Shown: in pieces, positions 1-7,089 of the stretch
Position numbering within the stretch: the first letter of the stretch is position 1
Layout: each line of letters starts with the position of its first letter
IMG/VR virus record: IMGVR_UViG_3300025728_000349
Span: 1 to 43,520 of that record
Origin: a virus
Length of the DNA: 43,520 nucleotides
Direction: 5' to 3' (one strand)
Notes under the pieces: model-generated
Databases searched by the model: none
What the model saw: the letters and a program-made list of their open reading frames with translations, nothing else
What the model was told of the DNA's origin: nothing
Made by a program: the position numbers and the translations under genes

Positions 1-753
1 CTAAGTTCTATTGATTGGCAGTGATTTGATGAAAGTTGAATCACTTTCAGGAATTAGCTCAATAAAGTTGTATTTAAAAATGCATATGGATTTGTCTTTA
101 GTCGACATTGCAAACGTCTTGTCTGAAATCGTAGCTATATATCTATATTGCTCATTTTTTTTTGTAATGCATGGCGAATCAGATTTGACAATGAATGTGT
201 TCTTGCCATCAATTATATTCGATGAATTGTATTGCGCAGCTTCATAAGAAATATATGGCATTAGTGTTAATACTAATAGTACAAACGGTCTGAATGTTCC
301 AAACTCAGATAGGATGTTTGTCTTTTCTTTAATGTAATAAGTGCCAAGTATAGATGCCATCAATAGGCCAACTATTAATTTAATGTCATAAGGAACAATC
401 AAAAGAACGATAATAGAGCCTATTATGGAGACGGTGTTGTCGAGATTTTTATGAAATCTCCCTAAGTCTAAGTTTATCTTATTTGATACTATTCTTTCTA
501 ATGCATTTAGAAAAAATGTTGTAATTTTCCCAGATACCTCAGCATAAACATAGGATAAAATAATTCCTAGTAGTATCAATATAGTAGGTATTAAGATGCT
601 AAATACAATTGAAGGTAAAAGGTCATTAATTGAAGCATACTGAAGAATGTTGATGTTAAATTTATTCCAAAAGCTCCACGAATAAATCAGTCCGTTAGCG
701 ATGGCATAGGCAGAAAACGCCGTCCATGAGAAAAATTTTACTTTAAAGGTCAT
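1..753 (-). CDS. Multi-pass membrane protein, cargo gene between att and int of prophage 1
   Basis: A 250-residue protein of unknown family. Hydrophobic stretches near residues 10-28, 48-70, 108-140 and 155-170 suggest about four membrane spans; the last 80 residues are polar with two cysteines and may form a small soluble domain. The start codon overlaps the last 11 bases of the integrase gene on the same strand, so it is probably translated in the CI-to-int lysogenic transcript and made in the lysogen. The gene is AT-rich compared with the structural genes. Prophage 2 has a different gene in the same place. A superinfection-exclusion or defence role is suggested by position only. Confidence 0.75.
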   Translation of the reverse strand: MTFKVKFFSWTAFSAYAIANGLIYSWSFWNKFNINILQYASINDLLPSIVFSILIPTILILLGIILSYVYAEVSGKITTFFLNALERIVSNKINLDLGRFHKNLDNTVSIIGSIIVLLIVPYDIKLIVGLLMASILGTYYIKEKTNILSEFGTFRPFVLLVLTLMPYISYEAAQYNSSNIIDGKNTFIVKSDSPCITKKNEQYRYIATISDKTFAMSTKDKSICIFKYNFIELIPESDSTFIKSLPINRT

Positions 754-1774
754 GGTTTGTGCCTGCCAACGGGTTGTATTTTATTACTTCTTCTAAATGG
801 TCTGGAGCAAAGTGTGCATACCTCATTGTCATTTTTATATCAGTATGGCCAAGAGCTCTTTGCAATACGAGAATATTTCCACCATTCATCATAAAGTGAC
901 TAGAAAAAGTATGTCTTAAAACATGAGTAAGTTGCCCCGCTGGTAATTCTATACCTGCACGCTCCAGTGCATTTCTAAACGCATAATAACAAGGGGTGAA
1001 AAGTAATCCATTTCTCTTTGGAAGAGACTCATACAGCTCAGAGGAAAGTGGAATTGTACGGTTTCGCTTCCCTTTCGTTTTAATAAACGTGACTTTTCCC
1101 GCAGCAACTTGTGAGCGTTTCAATGTCTCAGCTTCACTCCATCGTGCACCAGTAGCCAAACAAATCTTAACTATCATTTCAAGATCTTTGGCTGAACTAT
1201 TACGACATTCTTGCAAGAGGATATTTATTTGTTCACCCGCCAGAAATGCCATTTCGCTTTCATCAGTTCTAAACTGACGTACGTTTTCCAAAGGATTTGG
1301 GGCTTTCCATTCTCCCAGCCGTTTTAGCTCATTGAATACTGCTAGAAAATAGGCGTGTTCAAGATTAAGGGTGCGAGGGGAGACCTTTGATACGCGTTTA
1401 GTCCTAGCAAATTCACCTTCAAGTCTTTTGGCCCGATAAACAGTGAATAGCTGGGCGTTAAATTCTGTAGCCAGTGGTGACCCCATACACTCCGCAGCCC
1501 AAAGCATCGAGCTTTTGCGTTTCTCACCATCATTCAAAGTGATGCCATGACGATCGAACCAGAGATGCACTAAATCAGAGAGGCGGCGAACGTCTTTGCC
1601 TTCCCCAAGCCAAGGAGAATCATCAATTTTTTGCAGAGTATAGTTCTCGAAAGCAAGCGCTTCTCCTTTGGTCGAGAACTTCTTGCGGATGCGCTTGCCA
1701 TCTTTACCGTTGCTACGATCAACAGTGTAAAAATCTGCGACCCATTGACCATCAGATAGTTTTCTTACAGGCAT
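743..1774 (-). CDS. int: Tyrosine-recombinase integrase of prophage 1
   Basis: A 343-residue P2-like integrase that recombines attP with the tRNA-Ile2 attB. The catalytic set is visible: R211 (in GARW), K235, H284 and R287 (HVLRH), H310 (LGHT) and nucleophile Y319 (MRYAHF). The N-terminal 60 residues form the arm-binding domain. It starts 3 bases after the stop of the PH-SHOCT gene and its end overlaps the downstream membrane gene, so CI, PH-SHOCT, int and the membrane gene look like one minus-strand operon. It is clearly homologous over its full length to the prophage 2 integrase, which explains use of the same site. No defect is seen. Confidence 0.95.
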   Translation of the reverse strand: MPVRKLSDGQWVADFYTVDRSNGKDGKRIRKKFSTKGEALAFENYTLQKIDDSPWLGEGKDVRRLSDLVHLWFDRHGITLNDGEKRKSSMLWAAECMGSPLATEFNAQLFTVYRAKRLEGEFARTKRVSKVSPRTLNLEHAYFLAVFNELKRLGEWKAPNPLENVRQFRTDESEMAFLAGEQINILLQECRNSSAKDLEMIVKICLATGARWSEAETLKRSQVAAGKVTFIKTKGKRNRTIPLSSELYESLPKRNGLLFTPCYYAFRNALERAGIELPAGQLTHVLRHTFSSHFMMNGGNILVLQRALGHTDIKMTMRYAHFAPDHLEEVIKYNPLAGTNHDL

Positions 1775-1777
1775 AAC

Positions 1778-2335
1778 TCAACCGTTTAGGATCCGTTGTT
1801 TCTGCTGTTGGAATTCTTCATCGCTGAGAATTCCTTTTTCTTTGAGTGCCGCTAAGCGTTCCATCTGAGAGATTAAATCATCCGCCTGAGGTTTTGGTTG
1901 TTCAACAGGCTGTGAGGCTTCGCTCTGAGCGTTACGGGTTGAGTTGATCAGGTTTGTGAAAGGAATAACTGACGCCTTCATGACGTTTTTGATGGTATAT
2001 GTTTGACCGCTGGTAGAAATCATAATCTCACCAAGAAGCAGCCCAGTTTTCCCACCAACACTTACGATGTTTTTAAGATTAACATCGACCTGTTTTACAC
2101 CAAAAACCATGCCCTTATCCAGAAAGATGACTCGTTGGTTTGTGAGAGTTATTAGCCAGGTATTACCATCCATCGCCCCACTTGCAACTGCCAGCGGTTG
2201 CTCATCTGAATTGAGGATGTTTGGTAAATGGAAAAACTCTTTCTTAGTGCCAAAAGCAGAATCAGAGACAACTTTTGCTAACCGTGAGAATTCCTGTTTT
2301 AGCTGATCTTTAGATGCGGTTTTATAGTCAATCAT
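1778..2335 (-). CDS. PH-domain and SHOCT-domain protein in the lysogeny operon
   Basis: A 185-residue protein. Residues about 40-130 look like a bacterial PH-like domain (alternating strands, ITLTNQRVIFLDKG motif). A Gln/Pro-rich linker follows, then a C-terminal SHOCT helix pair at about 153-183 (DDLISQMERLAALKEKGILSD... type). SHOCT motifs commonly mediate oligomerisation and occur at the ends of membrane-proximal or phage-encoded proteins; the precise function is unknown. It lies between CI (15 bases upstream) and int (3 bases downstream), so it is expected to be expressed from the prophage with the repressor. Prophage 2 has CI directly next to int, so this gene is an insertion into the operon. 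Confidence 0.8.
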   Translation of the reverse strand: MIDYKTASKDQLKQEFSRLAKVVSDSAFGTKKEFFHLPNILNSDEQPLAVASGAMDGNTWLITLTNQRVIFLDKGMVFGVKQVDVNLKNIVSVGGKTGLLLGEIMISTSGQTYTIKNVMKASVIPFTNLINSTRNAQSEASQPVEQPKPQADDLISQMERLAALKEKGILSDEEFQQQKQRILNG

Positions 2336-2350
2336 TATGAAATCCCTATC

Positions 2351-2935
2351 TTATTTTAAGGTTAATACAACCCTGCCAATGATTTTTATGTCATCAATAG
2401 CACAATCAAATGCTATGCCTACACCACTAACGCGTACTTTACCAACTGGGATGCGCGTGAGCCTGCGAATGCTTGTTTTTCCTTCTACATCAACCAGCCA
2501 ATCATCGTCATAAACTTCAGAATAAGACTGGTCAACGATGTATTGCATCAGGCCATCAATAACGCACATCGGCTTTTCTGGTAGTGGTTTACCAGGCAAG
2601 AACGTCGCTTTATCCAACATTAGAATGCCAGCTTCATAAAGCTGGCCATCAACGATCTTATAACGAGGGACTTTGATAATATCTAATTCGCTATCGTCAA
2701 ATTTGCTACCTCGCCCAGTAGCTAGCCATTCAAGATTTACACCAGTTTCTGCCATGCACTTGATCATGATATCGGCAGGAAGTCCGCCACGTTTGTATCG
2801 CGATGATAATGAACTTGCTGCAATATCAAGGAGCTCAGCCAGTTGCATCTTTTGTGTGAAGCCATATGCCTCTATCCAATACTGGTGCGCTGTCTGTATC
2901 AGGATCAATTCGGAATCGTGCCATTTAACATTCAA
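2351..2935 (-). CDS. cI: CI repressor of prophage 1 (186 CI family)
   Basis: A 194-residue lysogenic repressor. Residues about 25-70 form the helix-turn-helix (MQLAELLDIAASSLSSRYKR), followed by the family signature NLEWLATG and a C-terminal oligomerisation domain (from about residue 85) that begins LYEAGILMLDK. 186 CI is 192 residues, so the length fits. It diverges from cox across an intergenic region holding two palindromic sites (2939-2983) that are probable operators. The prophage 2 repressor is homologous but differs in the recognition helix (SSRYKRG against SARRTRG), so the two are probably heteroimmune. Confidence 0.9.
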   Translation of the reverse strand: MNVKWHDSELILIQTAHQYWIEAYGFTQKMQLAELLDIAASSLSSRYKRGGLPADIMIKCMAETGVNLEWLATGRGSKFDDSELDIIKVPRYKIVDGQLYEAGILMLDKATFLPGKPLPEKPMCVIDGLMQYIVDQSYSEVYDDDWLVDVEGKTSIRRLTRIPVGKVRVSGVGIAFDCAIDDIKIIGRVVLTLK

Positions 2936-2938
2936 TGG

Positions 2939-2983
2939 TTTAGATTTTTTCTAAATATAATTAACACTTAGATTTTATCTAAC
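2939..2983. promoter_or_regulatory. Twin palindromic operator candidates between cI and cox, prophage 1
   Basis: Two near-identical palindromes lie between the divergent genes. The first is TTTAGA-N5-TCTAAA at about 2939-2955; the second is TTAGAT-TTT-ATCTAA at 2968-2982. Both contain TAGATTTT(T/A)TCTA and their centres are 28 bp apart, close to three helical turns. The spacing and position fit cooperative binding of CI dimers over the divergent lysogenic and early promoters. Binding is inference. Confidence 0.6.
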
Positions 2984-3060
2984 TAACCTTGCTCCGTAGT
3001 TTGAATGTTGCCTTATATAACCCTGTATTGCCGTACAGGTTAACTCACGGAGTTTGCACT

Positions 3061-3282
3061 ATGCGCCCCAACATTACAATCATCATCCCAGAGCCCTACT
3101 TGCCACTAGATGAGTATTGCCGCCGCACTGGCACCAACAAAGAAACCGCTAGAAACCTGATTGAATACGGTAAATTGCCCATTAAACCGAAAGGAAAGCA
3201 GAAAAAAGGGTTAGTTGAAATCAACATGGCCGCGCTTACCATTCAGGCATTAAGCGAATGTGATATTTCGCTTAACGCGTAA
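3061..3282 (+). CDS. cox: Cox/Apl-type excisionase and early regulator, prophage 1
   Basis: A 73-residue basic protein, first gene of the rightward early operon. The start at 3061 is chosen because a 72-codon longer reading is not conserved, whereas this start aligns exactly with the 73-residue prophage 2 homologue, and it is preceded by GGAG at suitable spacing. Both share MRPNITI, the PYLP(L/I)DEYCR helix and the C-terminal AALTVQALSEC-like helix. In P2 and 186 this protein directs excision and represses the lysogenic promoter. Here it sits opposite CI across the twin operators. Confidence 0.85.
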   Translation: MRPNITIIIPEPYLPLDEYCRRTGTNKETARNLIEYGKLPIKPKGKQKKGLVEINMAALTIQALSECDISLNA

Positions 3283-3312
3283 ATCATCCTATCGATTAGC
3301 TAGAGGCGAATC

Positions 3313-3822
3313 ATGTTTGATTTTCAGGTTTCCAAACATCCCCACTATGACGATGCGTGTCGTGCATTTGCTAAACGTCACAACATGGCGAAGCTGGCAG
3401 AGCGTGCGGGTATGAACGTTCAAACGTTACGTAACAAGCTCAACCCGGAACAGCCTCACCAGTTTACGCCGCCTGAATTGTGGCTGCTGACTGACCTGAC
3501 CGAAGACTCGACTCTCGTCGATGGTTTTCTGGCACAGATTCATTGTTTGCCATGTGTGCCAGTGAACGAGCTGGCAAAAGATAAATTACAGGCCTATGTC
3601 ATGTGCGCCATGAGTGAACTCGGTGAACTGGCAACCGGCGCTGTATCGACTGAGCGCATGACCTCTGACCGTAAGTACAACATGGTTGAAAGTGTTAATT
3701 CAGGTATTCGCATGCTGTCTCTTTCCGCTCTCGCGTTACAGGCTCGGCTTCAGGCTAACCCGGCAATGTCCAGTGTCGTCGATACCATGACTGGCATCGG
3801 CGCAACCTTTGGTTTGGTGTGA
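3313..3822 (+). CDS. cII: CII-like transcription activator, prophage 1
   Basis: A 169-residue protein of the 186 CII (Phage_CP76) family, which activates transcription of the repressor to establish lysogeny. The N-terminal half carries a helix-turn-helix (MAKLAERAGMNVQTLRNKLNP) typical of the family, and 169 residues is the size of 186 CII. It follows cox by 30 bases, with an AGAGG ribosome site. The prophage 2 copy (167 residues) is colinear throughout. It appears intact. Confidence 0.88.
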   Translation: MFDFQVSKHPHYDDACRAFAKRHNMAKLAERAGMNVQTLRNKLNPEQPHQFTPPELWLLTDLTEDSTLVDGFLAQIHCLPCVPVNELAKDKLQAYVMCAMSELGELATGAVSTERMTSDRKYNMVESVNSGIRMLSLSALALQARLQANPAMSSVVDTMTGIGATFGLV

Positions 3823-3829
3823 GGTGAGT

Positions 3830-3943
3830 ATGCTGACTAAAGAGCCATCTTTTGCGTCACTACTGGTTAAACATAGTCCTTCGATGCACTACGGTCACGG
3901 CTGGATTGCAGGTCAGGACGGTAGTCGAGGCTTTCCAATGTGA
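3830..3943 (+). pseudogene. fil: 5' fragment of a fil (filamentation) gene
   Basis: An open frame of 37 codons beginning MLTKEPSFASLLVK and continuing HYGHGWIAGQDG. This is the start of the P2/186 Fil family as I remember it; Fil of 186 inhibits host cell division. The family pattern is lost after about codon 33 (GSRGFPM, stop), where the sequence joins a DinI-like gene. The normal gene is about 75 codons. The remnant starts 8 bases after cII. Confidence 0.65.
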
Positions 3944-4103
3944 ATTAACTCGGCGGATACAGTGTGTATTTCCGTCAACGCGAGTTACTGTCAAAAAGGG
4001 CTCCATAACTGGTGTGGAGTTGGTGGGATTCGATAAAGATACAGACCGTGAGGCGTTGGATAGTATCCTTCAGGAAGTTTGGGAAGACGAAAGCTGGCGT
4101 TAG
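3937..4103 (+). pseudogene. 3' fragment of a DinI-like gene
   Basis: The frame ending at 4103 encodes CELTRRIQCVFPSTRVTVKKG and ends EALDSILQEVWEDESW, the C-terminal two thirds of the DinI family (LTRRI ... ILQETWESADDW pattern). Upstream of about 3937 the frame runs out of frame through the fil remnant and has only a TTG as possible start. In Fels-2/186-type phages a DinI-like gene lies after replication gene A, so the junction marks a deletion that removed A and the small early genes. A chimeric 83-residue product from the TTG is possible but unlikely to be functional. Confidence 0.7.
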
Positions 4104-4125
4104 TTTCTGAGAAATTAATGAAGAT

Positions 4126-4159
4126 CAACCCCATGTTTGATAGTATGGGGTTGTTTTTT
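4126..4159 (+). terminator. Rho-independent terminator after the early remnant
   Basis: AACCCCAT (4127-4134), a 10-base loop, ATGGGGTT (4145-4152), then GTTTTTTA. It closes the cox-cII-dinI transcript and separates it from the accessory gene at 4186. Confidence 0.8.
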
Positions 4160-4185
4160 ATGGGAATTACACACAAAGGAAAATA

Positions 4186-4917
4186 ATGGATACCGTAATT
4201 GCTTTTTTATCTCTGGCTCTCTTTATTGCTTTTATCGTAGGTTTAATTAAACCGTCTCTGGTTCGTATGCCTAACCGTAAGCGCTCCAGTTTGGTTTATC
4301 TCGGTGGTTGTCTGGCTCTGGGCGTTGTAGGCTCAACCTTATGGCCAACTGAAAAAAGTCAAACTGTAGCAAAACATGACGCACCAGCGGTTGTTGCGTC
4401 GCCAGCTACACCAACGTTTGAATACTCAGATAAGACTCTTAAGGAATACCGCAATGAGTCAAAAGAAAACCGACATAAAATCATTAATAGTTACGTTGAC
4501 TTCAAAAGCGTACCAATCAGCGCTAGGGATGCTTTTTACGCATGTATGAGTGAATTCAGTTTTACTAAGGATGATGCGTTAAAAGTCGGTGATGTGCTTG
4601 GATGGTGTTTTAATGACTTTGAGAGTGATCCCAACTCACTGAATGATAAAATTAATCTTGATACATTCAAGGGTAATTTTAGTGGTTGGGATGGTTCTTA
4701 TCGTCCGCTAGAAAAACTGATTAAAGCCAGCATGAATGATGATTCCTCTTATAAGCACGTCGAAACGGTCTATCATCTAATTTTGAACAAAGACCCTCAC
4801 GCCATTGTAAGAACTACATTTCGTGGTACTAATGCTTATGGTGGGATCGTTAAAGAAAGTATTTCGGCTCGAGTTAATGTGAAAACGGGTGAGATTATTT
4901 CAATTATAAATAATTAA
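4186..4917 (+). CDS. Membrane-anchored protein of unknown function, rep-to-cos accessory slot
   Basis: A 243-residue protein. Residues 2-23 and about 38-55 are hydrophobic (FLSLALFIAFIVGLI; LVYLGGCLALGVVGSTLW), separated by a short basic loop (MPNRKRSS), so two N-terminal spans with a soluble C-terminal domain of about 185 residues. No catalytic motif is recognised. It has its own AAAGGA ribosome site and follows a strong terminator, so it probably has its own promoter. It lies where P2 carries tin and old, between the replication gene and cos, a known place for phage-exclusion genes. Function unknown. Confidence 0.75.
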   Translation: MDTVIAFLSLALFIAFIVGLIKPSLVRMPNRKRSSLVYLGGCLALGVVGSTLWPTEKSQTVAKHDAPAVVASPATPTFEYSDKTLKEYRNESKENRHKIINSYVDFKSVPISARDAFYACMSEFSFTKDDALKVGDVLGWCFNDFESDPNSLNDKINLDTFKGNFSGWDGSYRPLEKLIKASMNDDSSYKHVETVYHLILNKDPHAIVRTTFRGTNAYGGIVKESISARVNVKTGEIISIINN

Positions 4918-4928
4918 TGAAATGTACT

Positions 4929-4955
4929 CAGCACCGGGAGTGAATTTCGGTGCTG
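4929..4955 (+). terminator. Hairpin after the membrane gene (weak terminator)
   Basis: CAGCACCG (4929-4936) pairs with CGGTGCTG (4948-4955), an 8-bp stem with an 11-base loop. Only a mixed T/A tract follows, so termination may be inefficient and the HNH gene downstream could be cotranscribed. Confidence 0.5.
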
Positions 4956-5012
4956 GTTAATATTAAGTGTATGTTGTGATTTATTAGCATGTTGGATTAT
5001 ATAGGGGCATAG

Positions 5013-5726
5013 ATGAGATTAAATACACATTGTGTCTATTGCGGAGTCCTCATGAACAGGGTGGTAAACGACCCGGCAAGCAGAACTGTTGAGCATATGA
5101 TTCCACAGGTTTCAGTCTCTTTTCGGCGAACGAACGGCGAGGGGGATTTTTACGCATGTAAACAATGCAATAGTCAGAAAAGTAGGGCTGATGAGGTTTT
5201 GGGTGTCATTTGTCGTATGGTTGGTGAACATTCAGAGGGAAGTTTTGACGCTATTAATCGATTTCATAAAGCTTTAGCAAGAAAAGATTCTAAATTCATT
5301 CAGGCATATGAAAGTGTTAGTCATAGCAAAAAAGGGACTTCTTTACGTTTACCATTAACAGCAGAAGAGATTTATCGCTATGGTGAATGGTTAGGGAAGG
5401 GTACTTATTTTATCCAAAATGGTGTTTTGCTGCCTGAGAACCAATTGGTTTGGGTCGAGCTTATAGGTCATGAGGAAGTTAATTATATAAAAGACCAATA
5501 CAAGCGCCAGCATGGTTCCGAAGCGTTTGATGATTTATCAAGAAACAACGAAATTCCGAATATTAACAAAGAGTCTTTTTTAATATCTGGTACGGGTGCT
5601 AGGGGGATGTTTATATGTTTTAATCGAGTGATGATGTTTCATATACAGATTTTAGCTAAAACATACGTCAATAAAAATAAGTGCGATAAAGCATTGCGAA
5701 AGCTTAGAAAACAGATCCGTAAATAA
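5013..5726 (+). CDS. HNH-type endonuclease-like protein, rep-to-cos accessory slot
   Basis: A 237-residue protein with an N-terminal HNH/zinc module: C7-x2-C10, E27-H28-MIPQ, C49-x2-C52-N53-x2-K56. The EHxIP and CxxCNxxK elements are typical of HNH nucleases in which the cysteines hold a structural zinc. The remaining 170 residues are not recognised and could be a sensor or DNA-binding part. It is preceded by AGGGG five bases before the ATG. The position just upstream of cos equals the P2 tin/old region. It could be a defence nuclease, a packaging-associated HNH protein or a homing-type nuclease; the extra C-terminal domain and the slot favour defence, as inference. Confidence 0.7.
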   Translation: MRLNTHCVYCGVLMNRVVNDPASRTVEHMIPQVSVSFRRTNGEGDFYACKQCNSQKSRADEVLGVICRMVGEHSEGSFDAINRFHKALARKDSKFIQAYESVSHSKKGTSLRLPLTAEEIYRYGEWLGKGTYFIQNGVLLPENQLVWVELIGHEEVNYIKDQYKRQHGSEAFDDLSRNNEIPNINKESFLISGTGARGMFICFNRVMMFHIQILAKTYVNKNKCDKALRKLRKQIRK

Positions 5727-5819
5727 ATTTAAAGGGTGCATGCATCTGATGCATCAGTTTGCATTTAATTAAATGGTTCTTTTTTGCTTGTGAGCGCCAG
5801 TCTTGGCGGTGCTCTGGGA

Positions 5820-5960
5820 GCCTAATGCACCTGCATTAAAACCGACCCACGAAGCGGGCAGGCGTGGCGGGGTAAGCATTGCGCGCTGAGCCCGGTGTTT
5901 AATTTATTTATTCAGCGCCTGAGCGCGTCCCTGTGGCGCTGTAATGGTCTCGGGTGAATA
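5820..5960. other. cos: cos packaging site, 186 type (nick region 5861-5879)
   Basis: The gene-free stretch 5727-6054 contains GGCGTGGCGGGGTAAGCAT at 5861-5879. As I remember it, the 19-base cohesive end of phage 186 is GGCGTGGCGGGGAAAGCAT and that of P2 is GGCGAGGCGGGGAAAGCAC, so this differs from 186 at one base. Flanking repeats TGCGCGCTGAG and CTGAGCGCGT, separated by an AT-rich segment, fit terminase binding elements. The site lies between the early region and gene Q as in P2. It looks usable, although the terminase of this prophage is broken. Confidence 0.8.
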
Positions 5961-6054
5961 ACGGGCGGGGAAAGATAACGGCGGCGTGTCGTCGCGCTGA
6001 GGGCGTTGTGTGCGATAGGGGAAGAGCCGCCACGATGGGCGGCTGAAGGTGGGA

Positions 6055-7089
6055 TTACTCAGCGGGATCCAGACTATATTTTTCGAAGCGGATAATCTCA
6101 TCACCCGCCCACTCGTTCAGCTCCATGAATCGCGTCTGTAGTGGCGTCAGCTCATTACGCACAAAGACCTTTGCCACCTTCTCAACATCCCCCACTGAGC
6201 CGACATTCTCAGGCTTGCCGCCCATGAGCTGGAACGGGATTCGGTGCGCGTCGAGCAGGTCAGCCGCGCTGACTTTCTTGATATTAAAAAAATCATCTTT
6301 CGTCGCGACTTCGCTCAATGGCACAATTTTAATCCCGTCCGGTTTTCCGTGTGGTGCGTAGAAAAACAGATTTTTAAAATTGCCGAGTCCCTTCGAGTCG
6401 CGCATCGCTTTACGCAGCGATTCGACGTCGGTGCTGTTCTGCGCGGCGTCGGTCACGTACATGATGTACCCGGCATGCGCGCCGTTCTGGTAATACTTGC
6501 GACGAAACAGCGTCGCGGATTCATTCAGCCAGGCTGAATTGAGCGCGCTCAGGTATTCCGGCATTCCGTAAAGCTCCTGATTAATATCGGGCTCAAGCAG
6601 GTGGAAGACGGAACCGGCCGAAAATTCGTGCGGCTGTGTGTAACTCTGAATGTACCAGTACACATCATCTTCGACGCCCCGGCGGGTATATTTTGCCGGG
6701 GAGGTTTCCAGCTTTAATGACTTACCGGTCAGGCCGCGACGCTCTTCGAGAAACGCGTTACCAAACACCAGGTAATCGAGCACAAACCGGCTGAAGTCCT
6801 GACGGGATAACAGCGGGTGAGGAATGTAGGTCGACACCAGAATATTACGCTTAACGTAAATCGGCGAGCTGTGGTGAACGGCGGCGCGCATACTCTTCGC
6901 CAGCCCGGAGAAACTCACCGGCGGCTCGTACCACTGACCGTTGTCGATGCATTCCACATAATCGAGAATATCGCGGCGGTCGAGCACTGGCGTCGGCTCG
7001 CCAAAGGTGAACGCCTCCATGCTCTGTGCCGGGGCGGCGGTTTGGTTTTGGGTGCGCGGCTGCTGGCGTTTGTTATTTTTCCTGCTCAT
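6055..7089 (-). CDS. Q: Portal vertex protein, prophage 1 (P2 gpQ)
   Basis: A 344-residue portal protein, the same length as P2 gpQ, with the start at MSRKNNK. It would form the head-tail connector ring through which DNA is packaged. Family landmarks are present: FTFGEPTPVLD near the N-terminus, HPLLSRQDF, YGMPEYLSALNS, FRRKYYQNGAHAG, the RDSKGLGNF motif and LLDAHRIPFQLMG. The start ATG overlaps the stop of the terminase remnant (TAATG), as in the normal P-Q operon. It is intact although its packaging partners are gone, which suggests recent decay or selection. Confidence 0.92.
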   Translation of the reverse strand: MSRKNNKRQQPRTQNQTAAPAQSMEAFTFGEPTPVLDRRDILDYVECIDNGQWYEPPVSFSGLAKSMRAAVHHSSPIYVKRNILVSTYIPHPLLSRQDFSRFVLDYLVFGNAFLEERRGLTGKSLKLETSPAKYTRRGVEDDVYWYIQSYTQPHEFSAGSVFHLLEPDINQELYGMPEYLSALNSAWLNESATLFRRKYYQNGAHAGYIMYVTDAAQNSTDVESLRKAMRDSKGLGNFKNLFFYAPHGKPDGIKIVPLSEVATKDDFFNIKKVSAADLLDAHRIPFQLMGGKPENVGSVGDVEKVAKVFVRNELTPLQTRFMELNEWAGDEIIRFEKYSLDPAE

